NCBI RefSeq assembly: GCF_900115435.1
Contig: NZ_FOWK01000010.1
Span: forward strand, 62,001-126,000
Direction: 5' to 3'
Source: Prevotella sp. tf2-5
Lineage (GTDB): Bacteria > Bacteroidota > Bacteroidia > Bacteroidales > Bacteroidaceae
Length of the DNA: 64,000 nt
Made by a program: the position numbers and the translations under genes. Under the pieces are notes generated by a model that was not told the DNA's origin, did no database searches, and saw nothing but the letters and a program-made list of their open reading frames with translations. Shown one piece after another: positions 23,805-32,814 of the stretch. The stretch's first letter is position 1. The number at the start of each line of letters is the position of its first letter.

Positions 23805-25790
23805 ATGGCAAAACTGACTACCGAAGAATTCATAAAGAAAGCCCACGAGGTGCATGGGGATAGATATGACTATTCCAAGGTGGAGTATGTAAACTCGTCG
23901 ACAAAAGTCTGTATTATTTGCAAAAAACATGGAGAGTTTCTACAACAAGCAGGTAACCATTTGAGTGGTGTTGGTTGTCCTAGTTGTGGTATAGAAACTA
24001 CAAGGACAAAACGTACACACCCTGTTGATGAGTTTCTTAAATTAGCAAGGGAAATACATGGAAATAAGTACGACTATTCCAAAGTTAACTATGTAAATAA
24101 AAGAACTAAAGTTTGTATAATATGTCCTACTCATGGAGAATTTATGCAATCTCCTCAAAAACATCTTGCTGGTCAAGGATGCGAAAAATGTTTTCGTGCT
24201 TCTTTAGCCACTCGTTATAAACTCGGAAAAGAAAAATTCATAGAAAGAGCAAATGTAGTCCATAATGGTTTTTATGACTATAGTGCTGTTGAATATGTCA
24301 ATTCTATGACCTATGTCAATATTATTTGTCCCATTCATGGTTCTTTTAAGCAAATTCCATCAAGCCACTTGAAGGGGCACGGATGTCCTAAATGTTCGGA
24401 TATCGAAAATGGTATAAAAAGAAGGAAATGGACAAAAGAGACTTGTTACGAAGAGGCAAGGAAATATAAGACAAAAGTTGAATTTCAAAGAAATTGTGCT
24501 GGAGCTTTTAAGTACGCATACGATAAGGGGCTTTTCAAGGAATTTGATTGGTTTGAGGAAATAAAGAAACCCAATGGTTATTGGACAAGAAAACGATGTG
24601 AAGAAGAAGCTCGGAAATACAATACAAAAGGAGAATTTCTTAAAGGCTGTTCTGCAGCTCATCATGCAGCAGTTGTTAATGGATGGTTAGATGACTATGA
24701 TTGGTTAATTGACCAACGAATTGACATCATCAAAGATAGGATAGATTGTGTGTATGTTTATATATTTGAAGAAACTAAAGCAGCTTATGTCGGAAGAACC
24801 TTGATGAGAAGGCAAAAGAAACGTGATAGAGAGCATGTTTTTGGTCAAGATAGCGATAATGTCGCAAAGTATGCAAAAAAGCATAACGTTCCAGTCCCTC
24901 CAATGAAAATCATAGAGTCCAATCTTACTTTGGAAGAAGGATTAGATAGAGAGGATTATTGGCGAAAATGGTATGAACAGCAAGGGTATACTATGCTCAA
25001 CCGATTAGCTACAGGAATAGGTAAAGGTTCTTTAGGATATATTAGCCATGGAAAATGGAATAGAAAGACTTGCTTTGAAGAAGCCAAAAAATATAAATCT
25101 GCGAGCGAGTTTGGTAATGCTAATGGTAGTGCATATGATGCTGCTCGAAGAAATGGATGGATTAAAGATTATACATGGTTTGATGTGTTGTGGGAGAAGA
25201 AATGGGATAAAAAAACCTGTTATGAAGAAGCAAAGAAATACAAAACACGTGGGGAGTTTCAAAATAATTGCAGAGGAGGATATAGGAAAGCGTGGAAAAT
25301 GGGATGGTTAGATGAATACACATGGCTAAAAAGTCGCCAATCCAAACCTGTAGGTTATTGGAATAATTACGAACATTGTTACGAGGAAGCAAAGAAATAC
25401 AAAAATAGAAAACAATTTCAAGTTGGATGTGTTTCTGGTTATAACAATGCATTAAAGAATGGCTGGCTTGATGACTATATATGGTTTTCCGAAAAACAAA
25501 AGTACAATTACTGGAATAGAGAAACGTGTTATGAGGAAGCCAAGAAATATAAAAACCGTTCTGAATTTAAGCGTCATTGTGTAAGAGCACATAGCTTAGC
25601 TCTTAAGAATGGCTGGATAGATGATTACACATGGTTTAAGCCGCTGACAAACTTTTGGACGTACGAATCATGTAAAGCTGAGGCATGCAAATATAAAAAG
25701 AGGAGCTATTTTAAAGAAGGTTCTTGCGGTGCATATAGTAAAGCCAGAGAAAAAGGCTGGCTTGACGATTTTTTCCCTAAAAACAAATAA
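23805..25790 (+). CDS. Modular GIY-YIG nuclease with zinc-ribbon (DUF723) and WF-repeat modules
   Basis: 661 residues in three sections. Residues about 4-200 contain three DUF723-like modules (HGDRYDYSKVEYVN, then IICKKHGEF, NHLSGVGCPSC) with Cys/His zinc ligands. Residues about 303-400 are a GIY-YIG endonuclease domain (VYVYIFEETKAAYVGRT, ending in a Glu-rich helix and WRKWYEQQGY). About seven copies of a 43-residue module (CYEEAKKYK-RSEF...A-KNGWLDDYTWF) flank it, two before and five after. Such arrays occur in phage and selfish nucleases and probably bind DNA. AT content is clearly higher than in the neighbours, suggesting transfer. The biological role is unknown. Confidence 0.85.
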   Translation: MAKLTTEEFIKKAHEVHGDRYDYSKVEYVNSSTKVCIICKKHGEFLQQAGNHLSGVGCPSCGIETTRTKRTHPVDEFLKLAREIHGNKYDYSKVNYVNKRTKVCIICPTHGEFMQSPQKHLAGQGCEKCFRASLATRYKLGKEKFIERANVVHNGFYDYSAVEYVNSMTYVNIICPIHGSFKQIPSSHLKGHGCPKCSDIENGIKRRKWTKETCYEEARKYKTKVEFQRNCAGAFKYAYDKGLFKEFDWFEEIKKPNGYWTRKRCEEEARKYNTKGEFLKGCSAAHHAAVVNGWLDDYDWLIDQRIDIIKDRIDCVYVYIFEETKAAYVGRTLMRRQKKRDREHVFGQDSDNVAKYAKKHNVPVPPMKIIESNLTLEEGLDREDYWRKWYEQQGYTMLNRLATGIGKGSLGYISHGKWNRKTCFEEAKKYKSASEFGNANGSAYDAARRNGWIKDYTWFDVLWEKKWDKKTCYEEAKKYKTRGEFQNNCRGGYRKAWKMGWLDEYTWLKSRQSKPVGYWNNYEHCYEEAKKYKNRKQFQVGCVSGYNNALKNGWLDDYIWFSEKQKYNYWNRETCYEEAKKYKNRSEFKRHCVRAHSLALKNGWIDDYTWFKPLTNFWTYESCKAEACKYKKRSYFKEGSCGAYSKAREKGWLDDFFPKNK

Positions 25791-25794
25791 CAGC

Positions 25795-26163
25795 ATGACA
25801 ACTAAAGAAGCATATCGTTTACTAGAACCTGCACATTTCCTTGAAGACAAAGACCTTGTGTAGCCGATTACACCAAACGATATTGAGACAAGGCGTCGCA
25901 TAATCGATTTTATCCATGAAATTGATACTGCACGTTTCATGTTAGCCATGTCTTATAAACATCCTTATACAGATTTAGTCGATGAGAAAGACTATGATAA
26001 CAAATTTAAGACAGAATACTTTAAGCAACATTATCTGTATTCTGCACTTATATGGTATCATAACAGCTTTGATTTAGTATTGCAAGGCTCACAGGGGGAT
26101 GAAGTGAGTTCGAAAAAGACTAGATATGCTATTGAAATCTATCAATTAAAACTGGCAAGTTAG
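25795..26163 (+). pseudogene. Small gene interrupted by an in-frame TAG
   Basis: From ATG at 25795 a frame of 122 codons runs to TAG at 26161-26163, but codon 23 (25861-25863) is TAG. Before it stands MTTKEAYRLLEPAHFLEDKDLV, in pieces a coherent helix; after it PITPNDIETRRRIIDFIHEID continues in the same frame and style. It starts 4 bp after the GIY-YIG gene and shares its AT-rich composition. Either a fresh nonsense mutation or a suppressed amber codon would explain it. The family is not recognised. Confidence 0.6.
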
Positions 26164-26181
26164 GAACTTGCGAAACTTGGA

Positions 26182-26922
26182 TTATATTACAATGGTATTA
26201 ACGGGATATTTATAGCTGTCAGCCTCTATCCAGAAGGTTTCCCTATGACCATCCTGGAATTGATACTCTATACCATACCTGCGTGGAGTATTGGAATTCA
26301 AAAACTCGCTGATGTTCCTGTCGTTAAGCGTAGACGGCTTAGGCTCAAAGGGTGTTCCGCAATGCTTCGTGAAGAAGTCGATGGCGGGACCTTCGTAGAC
26401 ACCACCGCAATCTATCCACACCACCTGATTGCCAACTCGCGTACCAATATAAGCCCACTCCAGACTATTGGCGTAGCCTTGGTTGCGCAGCCAACCCTTG
26501 CTGCTTTTGGCTATTATGTTGTCATCGTCAAGCGTTACCTGCTGGGAGGATACTTTCACTTCCCTGCACTGACTTTTCTGCACGTAAGCCTCCATTACGC
26601 TAAGACCCTGACCGCCGTCGCAAATGTACACCAGATACCATCCGTTGACTTCTTTGATGACAGGGCAGATTTCTTGGTAAAAACTCGGCATGTAATACTT
26701 TCTCATGTATTCTTCTTTCTTCCAGGAAAAAGTGACGGATGTAGAGCCGCCGTCTGCCCAAAGCGTGGCACTCTTTACGTTGGGAGCCTTCTTGAAAGAA
26801 GCACTTTTATTAACTTTTACAAACTTCTGCCACTGTGGAATCTTTAGTGTCACTTGTGCCTCACCTTGCACTGCCGCCATCAGCAGAAATACAAACATTG
26901 ATAATAATTTCTGTTTCATCAT
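26182..26922 (-). CDS. Secreted protein of unknown function (paralogue pair, downstream)
   Basis: 246 residues with a signal peptide ending at GEAQ. The mature part is beta-rich (WADGGSTSVTFSWKK, NGWYLVYICDGGQGLSVMEAYVQKSQCREV) and resembles SH3-like bacterial proteins that keep a 'wear' pattern around WYLVY; the C-terminus has FWIEADSYKYPVN. It starts 2 bp after the preceding gene's stop and shares its overall layout, so the two look like diverged paralogues in one operon. No function can be named. Confidence 0.75.
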   Translation of the reverse strand: MMKQKLLSMFVFLLMAAVQGEAQVTLKIPQWQKFVKVNKSASFKKAPNVKSATLWADGGSTSVTFSWKKEEYMRKYYMPSFYQEICPVIKEVNGWYLVYICDGGQGLSVMEAYVQKSQCREVKVSSQQVTLDDDNIIAKSSKGWLRNQGYANSLEWAYIGTRVGNQVVWIDCGGVYEGPAIDFFTKHCGTPFEPKPSTLNDRNISEFLNSNTPRRYGIEYQFQDGHRETFWIEADSYKYPVNTIVI

Positions 26923-26924
26923 GT

Positions 26925-27701
26925 TTATTTTGTGATCATCGTTTCACCTATATATTTAGCTTTGTCAAAAGAATATGTAACGACACCTTTCCCAGACTCT
27001 GTTGTCGTTCCCAGACCATCCCTGTAGGCCTGTGTCTGTTTACCAGCTACCATCAGTTCAATACTATCAAAGGACATAATCTTGTCAATCTCACGGTCTG
27101 TCAGTTTGTTCCAGTCTGGACCATCGCTATCGCCTATGCGACTCATGGGAACCTCCAGCGCTTCACCATTAATAGACTGCAGGGAATATTCCGTATCGTC
27201 CGACCATACACGCCAATAATAACATTGCTTGCCTATGCAAACATTACCCTTGTTTTTCCCTATGAATATCCAGTTTCTCTCCGCTCCACAGTAAAACTCA
27301 TAGTATGTAATAATACAATATCCTTTATATTTCCCGTTTGTACGGTTCTCAATGCTTACTCCGGCTCCATCCCAGCACTGTTTTACATAATTATCGTCAA
27401 GATTGGGAGAGGGTTTTACCTTACAGACTTTTTTTGACACATAACCAGGCTGTGGAAGAACGGCACCTTCTTTCAAGATACATGCATGATACCATTCTTC
27501 ATTCTCATCAAGTACTAACAGATACTCTGGACTATTCCCTAACTTTGCACTCTGCGTGGACGGCTCCTTCCTGATATTAACGCTTTTTGAAGTAACTTCA
27601 AGAACCTTTGTGAATTTTGGATACGTTAATTCAGTCTGTGCTTCACTCGACATTTGCATTCCGACGACAGCAAGGAACAATACTAATAATCTTTTCTTCA
27701 T
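26925..27701 (-). CDS. Secreted SH3-like domain protein
   Basis: 258 residues with a signal peptide to about SSEAQ. Residues about 35-95 have the bacterial SH3 pattern (SVNIRKEPSTQSAKLGN, VLDENEEWYHACILK, PGYVSKKVCKV). The rest contains two Trp/Tyr-rich strands (YYEFYCGAERNWIFIG, CYYWRVWSDDTEYSL). SH3-like domains of this kind usually bind peptidoglycan or partner proteins in the periplasm. It forms an operon with the gene at 26182. Confidence 0.78.
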   Translation of the reverse strand: MKKRLLVLFLAVVGMQMSSEAQTELTYPKFTKVLEVTSKSVNIRKEPSTQSAKLGNSPEYLLVLDENEEWYHACILKEGAVLPQPGYVSKKVCKVKPSPNLDDNYVKQCWDGAGVSIENRTNGKYKGYCIITYYEFYCGAERNWIFIGKNKGNVCIGKQCYYWRVWSDDTEYSLQSINGEALEVPMSRIGDSDGPDWNKLTDREIDKIMSFDSIELMVAGKQTQAYRDGLGTTTESGKGVVTYSFDKAKYIGETMITK

Positions 27702-27721
27702 AATTGTATTGTTTAAAGTTA

Positions 27722-27752
27722 TTGAGGGTGTGTCAAAATAGACATATCCTCA
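27722..27752 (-). terminator. Possible terminator of glnN
   Basis: TTGAGG plus TGTC pairs with GACA plus CCTCAA across an imperfect stem just past the glnN stop. No strong T-tract follows on the minus strand. Confidence 0.4.
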
Positions 27753-27763
27753 ACTAAATGTCT

Positions 27764-30016
27764 TTATCTAATGAACAGTAACTCACGGTATTTGGGGAGA
27801 GTCCAGAGACCGTCCTCTACGATGAGTTCGAGTTTGTCTGCCTCATAGCGGATTGCACCCATGTGCGGCTCTACCGTGTCATGATAGGCGATGGCACGCT
27901 GGTGGATGTTCTCGATGCGGTTAGCCACCTTTCTTGCCTCTGTCAACTCCTCGACAAACTGCTCAATCTTCTCCGTACGCTCGGCAATCTCCTCGATGAG
28001 TTTCATATTACGGATAGAGAGACGTTCAGCCTTCTCCACAGAGAAGACATCCTTCATGCCCTGTACGTTCTTGATGAGCTGACTCTGATAGTGAGTGGCG
28101 ACAGGGATGATATGGTTCATGGCGAGGTCGCCAAGGACACGAGCCTCTATCTGCACGGTCTTGACATACATCTCCCATTTTACCTCATTACGGGCCTCCA
28201 GCTCCTTGTGGTTCATCACCTTCGTGCTCTCGAACATCCTCACACTCGACTCGTCGAGATAGCGTTCGAAGATGACAGGGCATGACTTCTCCACATCGAG
28301 ACCACGACGCGCAGCCTCTTTCACCCATTCCTCGCTATAGCCGTTGCCGTCGAAACGGACAGGTTTGCAGGTCTTGATATCCTCACGCAGTACCTCTACG
28401 ATGGCATGGAACTTCGCCGTATGACCAGTGCCTGCGGAATATTCCGGTTTCCCGGCGAACTCAGCGATCTTCTGATCCACACGTTCCTTGAACGAGACGA
28501 GTGCCTCTGCCATTGCCGCATTCAGAGAGATCATTGCCGAGGCACAGTTGGCTGTAGAGCCTGGAGCACGGAACTCGAAGCGGTTACCCGTAAAGGCAAA
28601 GGGTGATGTACGGTTGCGGTCAGTATTATCAATGATAAGGTCAGGAATCTGTGGGATGTCAATCTCCATACCCTTCTTACCTTTCAGTGTGAAGAGCTCA
28701 GTGGCTTCTGACTCCTCAATCTTATCCAGCAGTTCCGTGAGTTGTGTCCCGAGGAACGACGAGATAATGGCAGGAGGAGCCTCGTTGCCACCCAGACGGT
28801 GGGCATTGGTGGCACTCATGATAGAGGCTTTCAGTAGTCCGTTATGGCGATATACCGCCATCAGTGTCTCTACGATAAAGGTCACGAAACGCAGTGTCTC
28901 GTTGGCTGTCGCCTCAGGATTCGAAGGGTCTATCTTGCCAGGAGCATGGAGCAGTACACCATTATTGGCACTGAGACTCCAGTTATTATGCTTACCAGAG
29001 CCGTTGATGCCATCGAAAGGTTTCTCATGCAGCAACACACGGAAGCCGTGGTTACGAGCCACCTTCTTCATCAGTGACATCAACAGCATGTTATGGTCGA
29101 CGGCAAGGTTGCACTCCTCGAAGATAGGAGCCAGCTCAAACTGGTTAGGAGCCACCTCGTTATGACGTGTCTTCACAGGGATGGCAAGTTCCAGAGCCTG
29201 GATCTCCAAGTCTTTCATAAACGCCTGCACACGGTCGGGGATGGTGCCGAAATAATGGTCGTCCATCTGCTGGTTCTTCGCACTCTCATGTCCCATCAAT
29301 GTACGACCTGTCAGCATCAAGTCAGGACGAGCCGAATAGAGTCCCTCGTCGACGAGGAAATACTCCTGTTCCCATCCGAGATTCACCTGTACCTTCGTCA
29401 CGTCATTGTAGAAATACTGGCAAACATCCTTTGCCGCCTTGCCGACAGCGTGGAGGGCACGGAGGAGGGGAGCCTTGTAGTCGAGAGCCTCACCAGTATA
29501 GGCTATGAAGATGGTGGGGATACACAAGGTATCGTCGATGACGAACACAGGTGATGTCGGGTCCCATGCGGAGTAGCCGCGAGCCTCGAAGGTGTTGCGG
29601 ATACCACCATTGGGGAACGAGGAGGCGTCAGGCTCCTGCTGTACGAGTAGTTTTCCACTGAACTTCTCTATCATACCCCCTTTGCCGTTATGCTCCACGA
29701 AGGCGTCGTGTTTCTCTGCCGTACCCTCTGTCAAAGGTTGGAACCAGTGAGTATAGTGGGTGACCCCCATCTCCATTGCCCATTTCTTCATACCGTCAGC
29801 AACAGCGTCGGCAATGCTACGGTCCAGACGGGCACCGTTATCCATCACGTCAATCATCTTCTCGTAAATATCGGAGGGCAGGTATTTGTACATCTTCTGT
29901 TTGTTGAAGACATACTTGCCGAAATACTCCGATGGTCTCTCAGAAGGCACTTTGACATCAAGTGCTCTCTTCTTGAAAGCCTCCTCTACAACCTGAAATC
30001 TTAAGTTGTTTGCCAT
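27764..30016 (-). CDS. glnN: Glutamine synthetase type III
   Basis: Makes glutamine from glutamate, ammonia and ATP. The 750-residue chain is the large GSIII type: GVTHYTHWFQPLTEGTAEKHD near residue 75-95, GNEAPPAIISSFLG and NRTSPFAFTGNRFEFRAPGS in the catalytic core, and a long helical C-terminus. GSIII is the main ammonia-assimilating glutamine synthetase of many Bacteroidales. It lies only 13 bp after the xylanase stop, so read-through from that gene is likely. Confidence 0.95.
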   Translation of the reverse strand: MANNLRFQVVEEAFKKRALDVKVPSERPSEYFGKYVFNKQKMYKYLPSDIYEKMIDVMDNGARLDRSIADAVADGMKKWAMEMGVTHYTHWFQPLTEGTAEKHDAFVEHNGKGGMIEKFSGKLLVQQEPDASSFPNGGIRNTFEARGYSAWDPTSPVFVIDDTLCIPTIFIAYTGEALDYKAPLLRALHAVGKAAKDVCQYFYNDVTKVQVNLGWEQEYFLVDEGLYSARPDLMLTGRTLMGHESAKNQQMDDHYFGTIPDRVQAFMKDLEIQALELAIPVKTRHNEVAPNQFELAPIFEECNLAVDHNMLLMSLMKKVARNHGFRVLLHEKPFDGINGSGKHNNWSLSANNGVLLHAPGKIDPSNPEATANETLRFVTFIVETLMAVYRHNGLLKASIMSATNAHRLGGNEAPPAIISSFLGTQLTELLDKIEESEATELFTLKGKKGMEIDIPQIPDLIIDNTDRNRTSPFAFTGNRFEFRAPGSTANCASAMISLNAAMAEALVSFKERVDQKIAEFAGKPEYSAGTGHTAKFHAIVEVLREDIKTCKPVRFDGNGYSEEWVKEAARRGLDVEKSCPVIFERYLDESSVRMFESTKVMNHKELEARNEVKWEMYVKTVQIEARVLGDLAMNHIIPVATHYQSQLIKNVQGMKDVFSVEKAERLSIRNMKLIEEIAERTEKIEQFVEELTEARKVANRIENIHQRAIAYHDTVEPHMGAIRYEADKLELIVEDGLWTLPKYRELLFIR

Positions 30017-30029
30017 ATTTTTTTCCTGT

Positions 30030-31898
30030 TTATTTGACTATCTTTTTGCCGTTAACGATGTACAGACCAGAAGGAAGGTCATGGAGTGACGTTCCCTGCA
30101 TGTGTACACCGTTGAGGTTGAAAATACCCTTTGAGGTGTCTGTAGTCTTGTCCATCTTAATATTGTTAATACCTGTGGGGTCACCACCATTCAGTCCACG
30201 TACAAAACCGGCATAGACGTGTTTACGATAGTAGTTGATGTCCCAGATACCTACTGGCTCGTTGGCTCGCCATCCGTGGTTGGGAGCGTCGGTAGGACAC
30301 CATTGGCAGATGCCCCACTGCTGTGATGGAGGTATGATGCGGAAGTACTCCTCGATGATCCACTGGTAGAAGTCTGCCATCTTCTTGTGCTCCGCCTCGG
30401 TCATTTGATTGGTAGAGACAGGGGTAGCCCATTTGTTTGACCCACGAACATAACCCATGTCCAACTCGCTGACACGAACCAATTTGCCAGTATTGGCCAT
30501 CAGCTCAAACATTTTAACGATGTGGTCTTCGGAACTCTTCTGAAGGGTTGTGTTCTCATAATAATTGATATGCATCTGGGTACCGATACCATCAATCTTG
30601 GTAATGCCGTCAGCCTCCCATTTCTTAATCCAGTTGATGAGCGACTTGAGCTTCTTGTTGTCATCCCAGTCAGACTCCAGGTTATAGTCATTGATGAAGA
30701 GCTTTACACCCTCTGGACCATATTTGCGAGCCAGGCGACATACCTGACGTACATAGTCCAGGTCACCCAGATGGTCCTGCCAGAAGAAGTTATCACCACC
30801 TACATCCCATGCGCCACCAGAATATCCATTAGAGTGTTGCAAAGGGTAGTTGCCCTCACCGTCATCGCCTTCGCCGGCAACAGCCTCATTGACAAGATCC
30901 CATGCCTTTACCTTACCGTCGCAGGCTTCCATCATACCCTTTATCCATTTGTCCATAACATCGACGAGAATGTCGTGACGCTCCTGTTGTGTGAGGGGGA
31001 TGGTCTTTTGCTTGTAACCCTCTATCTTGATGTTCTTGATAAAGACATCGCCTATGAAGTCGCCACACTGCAGTATGATAATGTTATTGGAAGATGTCGG
31101 TTTAAACTCGACGGCCACATCTATCCAACTAGTTGTAAAGTTGAAGGCTTTACAGTAATCGGTGCTGTAGCCGTCATTCAGGCTGCCTGCCATCTTGCAA
31201 TTCATAGTGCCTGTTTTTGATCCTTTTATCGTAATGATCATCTTGCAGGTCTTGCCTGCAGGCACTTGGATATTATCCATTGCGACAATCTGCACATCCC
31301 AGTAGTTGGGGTTCTTCTTGGTACAATGTATTTTCAATCCTTCGGTGGTGCTAAAACTGGTTGAGAAACCGTATTGGCTTTGATCGGATGTCCAACCAAT
31401 CGTCTTGTCTGAACGGAAATCCTTGTTGGTAATGGTTGCCCATACAGGATCACCACCAGAGGGGTCTGGCTTATCTGCTAAGAGAGTTTGGAGCCATCCA
31501 ATAGGCTGTTGTGAGTGCCAGGCGATGACATGACCGTAGACGTTGAGCCCTGCATTGGTGGCAGTATTCACATAGCTCTTCACTTTTGTGAAGTTCATGG
31601 TACCATTATTATCAACAACACAGCTACCCATCTTCATCGCATTACCGGCAACTGTCTCTGTGAAGTTTTTCTCAGTCAAGTTCTTGACCAGGGAATTGTT
31701 GAGGTAGTCGTCGACAATAGTTCCGATGCCCAGTTTGAAATTGGGGTACTTAGAGTAATCAATGTAGTCTTTGAGAGCCTTATACCCATCCAAGTATCGG
31801 TAGTCGTCATTACCAGGCTTACCCAACTCGAATTTTTCCTGTGCCACCATAGAGAGCGACAGGCTGGTAGCAAGCATCCATACAAAAATTTTCTTCAT
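30030..31898 (-). CDS. GH10 endo-1,4-beta-xylanase with internal CBM
   Basis: 622 residues with a signal peptide (to SMVAQ). The GH10 barrel starts near residue 35 (GIGTIVDDYLNNSL, HVIAWHSQQPIGWL). It is split by a carbohydrate-binding module of the CBM4/9 type (about 140-290), then resumes. Acid/base Glu is in WDLVNEA (about 335), and the nucleophile Glu is in RVSELDMGY (about 476). A C-terminal tail (LPSGLYIVNGKKIVK) resembles a trimmed type IX sorting tail of Prevotella. Xylanases with a CBM inside the catalytic domain are known from rumen Prevotella. It degrades arabinoxylan outside the cell. Confidence 0.93.
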   Translation of the reverse strand: MKKIFVWMLATSLSLSMVAQEKFELGKPGNDDYRYLDGYKALKDYIDYSKYPNFKLGIGTIVDDYLNNSLVKNLTEKNFTETVAGNAMKMGSCVVDNNGTMNFTKVKSYVNTATNAGLNVYGHVIAWHSQQPIGWLQTLLADKPDPSGGDPVWATITNKDFRSDKTIGWTSDQSQYGFSTSFSTTEGLKIHCTKKNPNYWDVQIVAMDNIQVPAGKTCKMIITIKGSKTGTMNCKMAGSLNDGYSTDYCKAFNFTTSWIDVAVEFKPTSSNNIIILQCGDFIGDVFIKNIKIEGYKQKTIPLTQQERHDILVDVMDKWIKGMMEACDGKVKAWDLVNEAVAGEGDDGEGNYPLQHSNGYSGGAWDVGGDNFFWQDHLGDLDYVRQVCRLARKYGPEGVKLFINDYNLESDWDDNKKLKSLINWIKKWEADGITKIDGIGTQMHINYYENTTLQKSSEDHIVKMFELMANTGKLVRVSELDMGYVRGSNKWATPVSTNQMTEAEHKKMADFYQWIIEEYFRIIPPSQQWGICQWCPTDAPNHGWRANEPVGIWDINYYRKHVYAGFVRGLNGGDPTGINNIKMDKTTDTSKGIFNLNGVHMQGTSLHDLPSGLYIVNGKKIVK

Positions 31899-31920
31899 AT
31901 AGTTTTATTTAGTTATTAGT

Positions 31921-32775
31921 TCAATCGATGAATCGTTTAGTTATATCCTTGTAGGCATCTATTCTCCTATCACGGAGGAATGGCCACCAACGGCGTACCT
32001 GTTCGGAACGTTGCATATTGACCTCCACGACAAAAGCCACCTCCTGGTCGGTGGGTGCCTCGTAGAGTAGTTCTCCTTGTGGACCAGCCACAAAAGAGGT
32101 GCCCCAGAAAGGAACTCCGTCTTCTTCTCCCACTCTGTTGACAGTGATGACGGGAAGTCCGTTGGCGACAGCATGACCACGTTGGACAGTCTGCCATGCC
32201 ATACGCTGGCGTTCCTGTTCCTCCTTGCTGTCATGGGGATCATAACCGATGGCGGTAGGGTAGATGAGCAGCTCCGCTCCCTGCAGTGCCATCAGCCGTG
32301 CAGCCTCTGGGTACCACTGGTCCCAGCAGACGAGGACTCCCAACTTACCTATTGAAGTCTGGATGGGATGGAACCCCAAGTCGCCAGGGGTGAAGTAGAA
32401 CTTCTCGTAATAACCGGGGTCATCGGGGATGTGCATCTTCCGATACTTCCCAGCGATGGTACCGTCTTTCTCCAGCACGACGGCCGTGTTATGATACAGA
32501 CCTGTTGACCTGCGCTCGAAGAGGGAGGTGACAATCACTACACCATGTTGTTTGGCGAGATTTCCGTAAAATTCCGTGGAGGGACCAGGAATCGTCTCAG
32601 CCTGGTCGAACACGTTGACATCCTCTGTCTGACAGAAATACAGACCATTGTGCAGCTCTTGGAGTACAATGAGCTCAGCACCCTCATGGGCGAGGTCGCC
32701 TATCTTCTTGGCAAGCCGTGCCTTGTTGTCAGCAAGGTCAGCAGTATTGTGCTGTTGTATCAGTCCTATCTTCAT
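31921..32775 (-). CDS. aguB: N-carbamoylputrescine amidase
   Basis: 284 residues from MKIGLIQQHN (32775). Nitrilase-superfamily triad: Glu in ELIVLQELHNG, Lys in KYRKMHIPDDPGYYEKFYF, Cys in LVCWDQWYPEAARLMAL. The sequence around DPGYYEKFYFTPGD is typical of N-carbamoylputrescine amidase, which turns N-carbamoylputrescine into putrescine, CO2 and ammonia. It follows aguA; the two together convert agmatine to putrescine. The start codon itself is part of a 7-bp array. Confidence 0.93.
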   Translation of the reverse strand: MKIGLIQQHNTADLADNKARLAKKIGDLAHEGAELIVLQELHNGLYFCQTEDVNVFDQAETIPGPSTEFYGNLAKQHGVVIVTSLFERRSTGLYHNTAVVLEKDGTIAGKYRKMHIPDDPGYYEKFYFTPGDLGFHPIQTSIGKLGVLVCWDQWYPEAARLMALQGAELLIYPTAIGYDPHDSKEEQERQRMAWQTVQRGHAVANGLPVITVNRVGEEDGVPFWGTSFVAGPQGELLYEAPTDQEVAFVVEVNMQRSEQVRRWWPFLRDRRIDAYKDITKRFID

Positions 32776-32814
32776 CTTTCTCTTTTCATCTTTAATCTTT
32801 AATCTTTCATCTTC
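32773..32814. repeat. 7-bp array spanning the aguA/aguB junction
   Basis: Six 7-mers (minus strand AAAGATT/AAAGATG type). The first holds the aguB ATG (complement of 32773-32775) and the last overlaps the aguA TGA (complement of 32813-32815), so the array is the whole junction. Confidence 0.85.
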
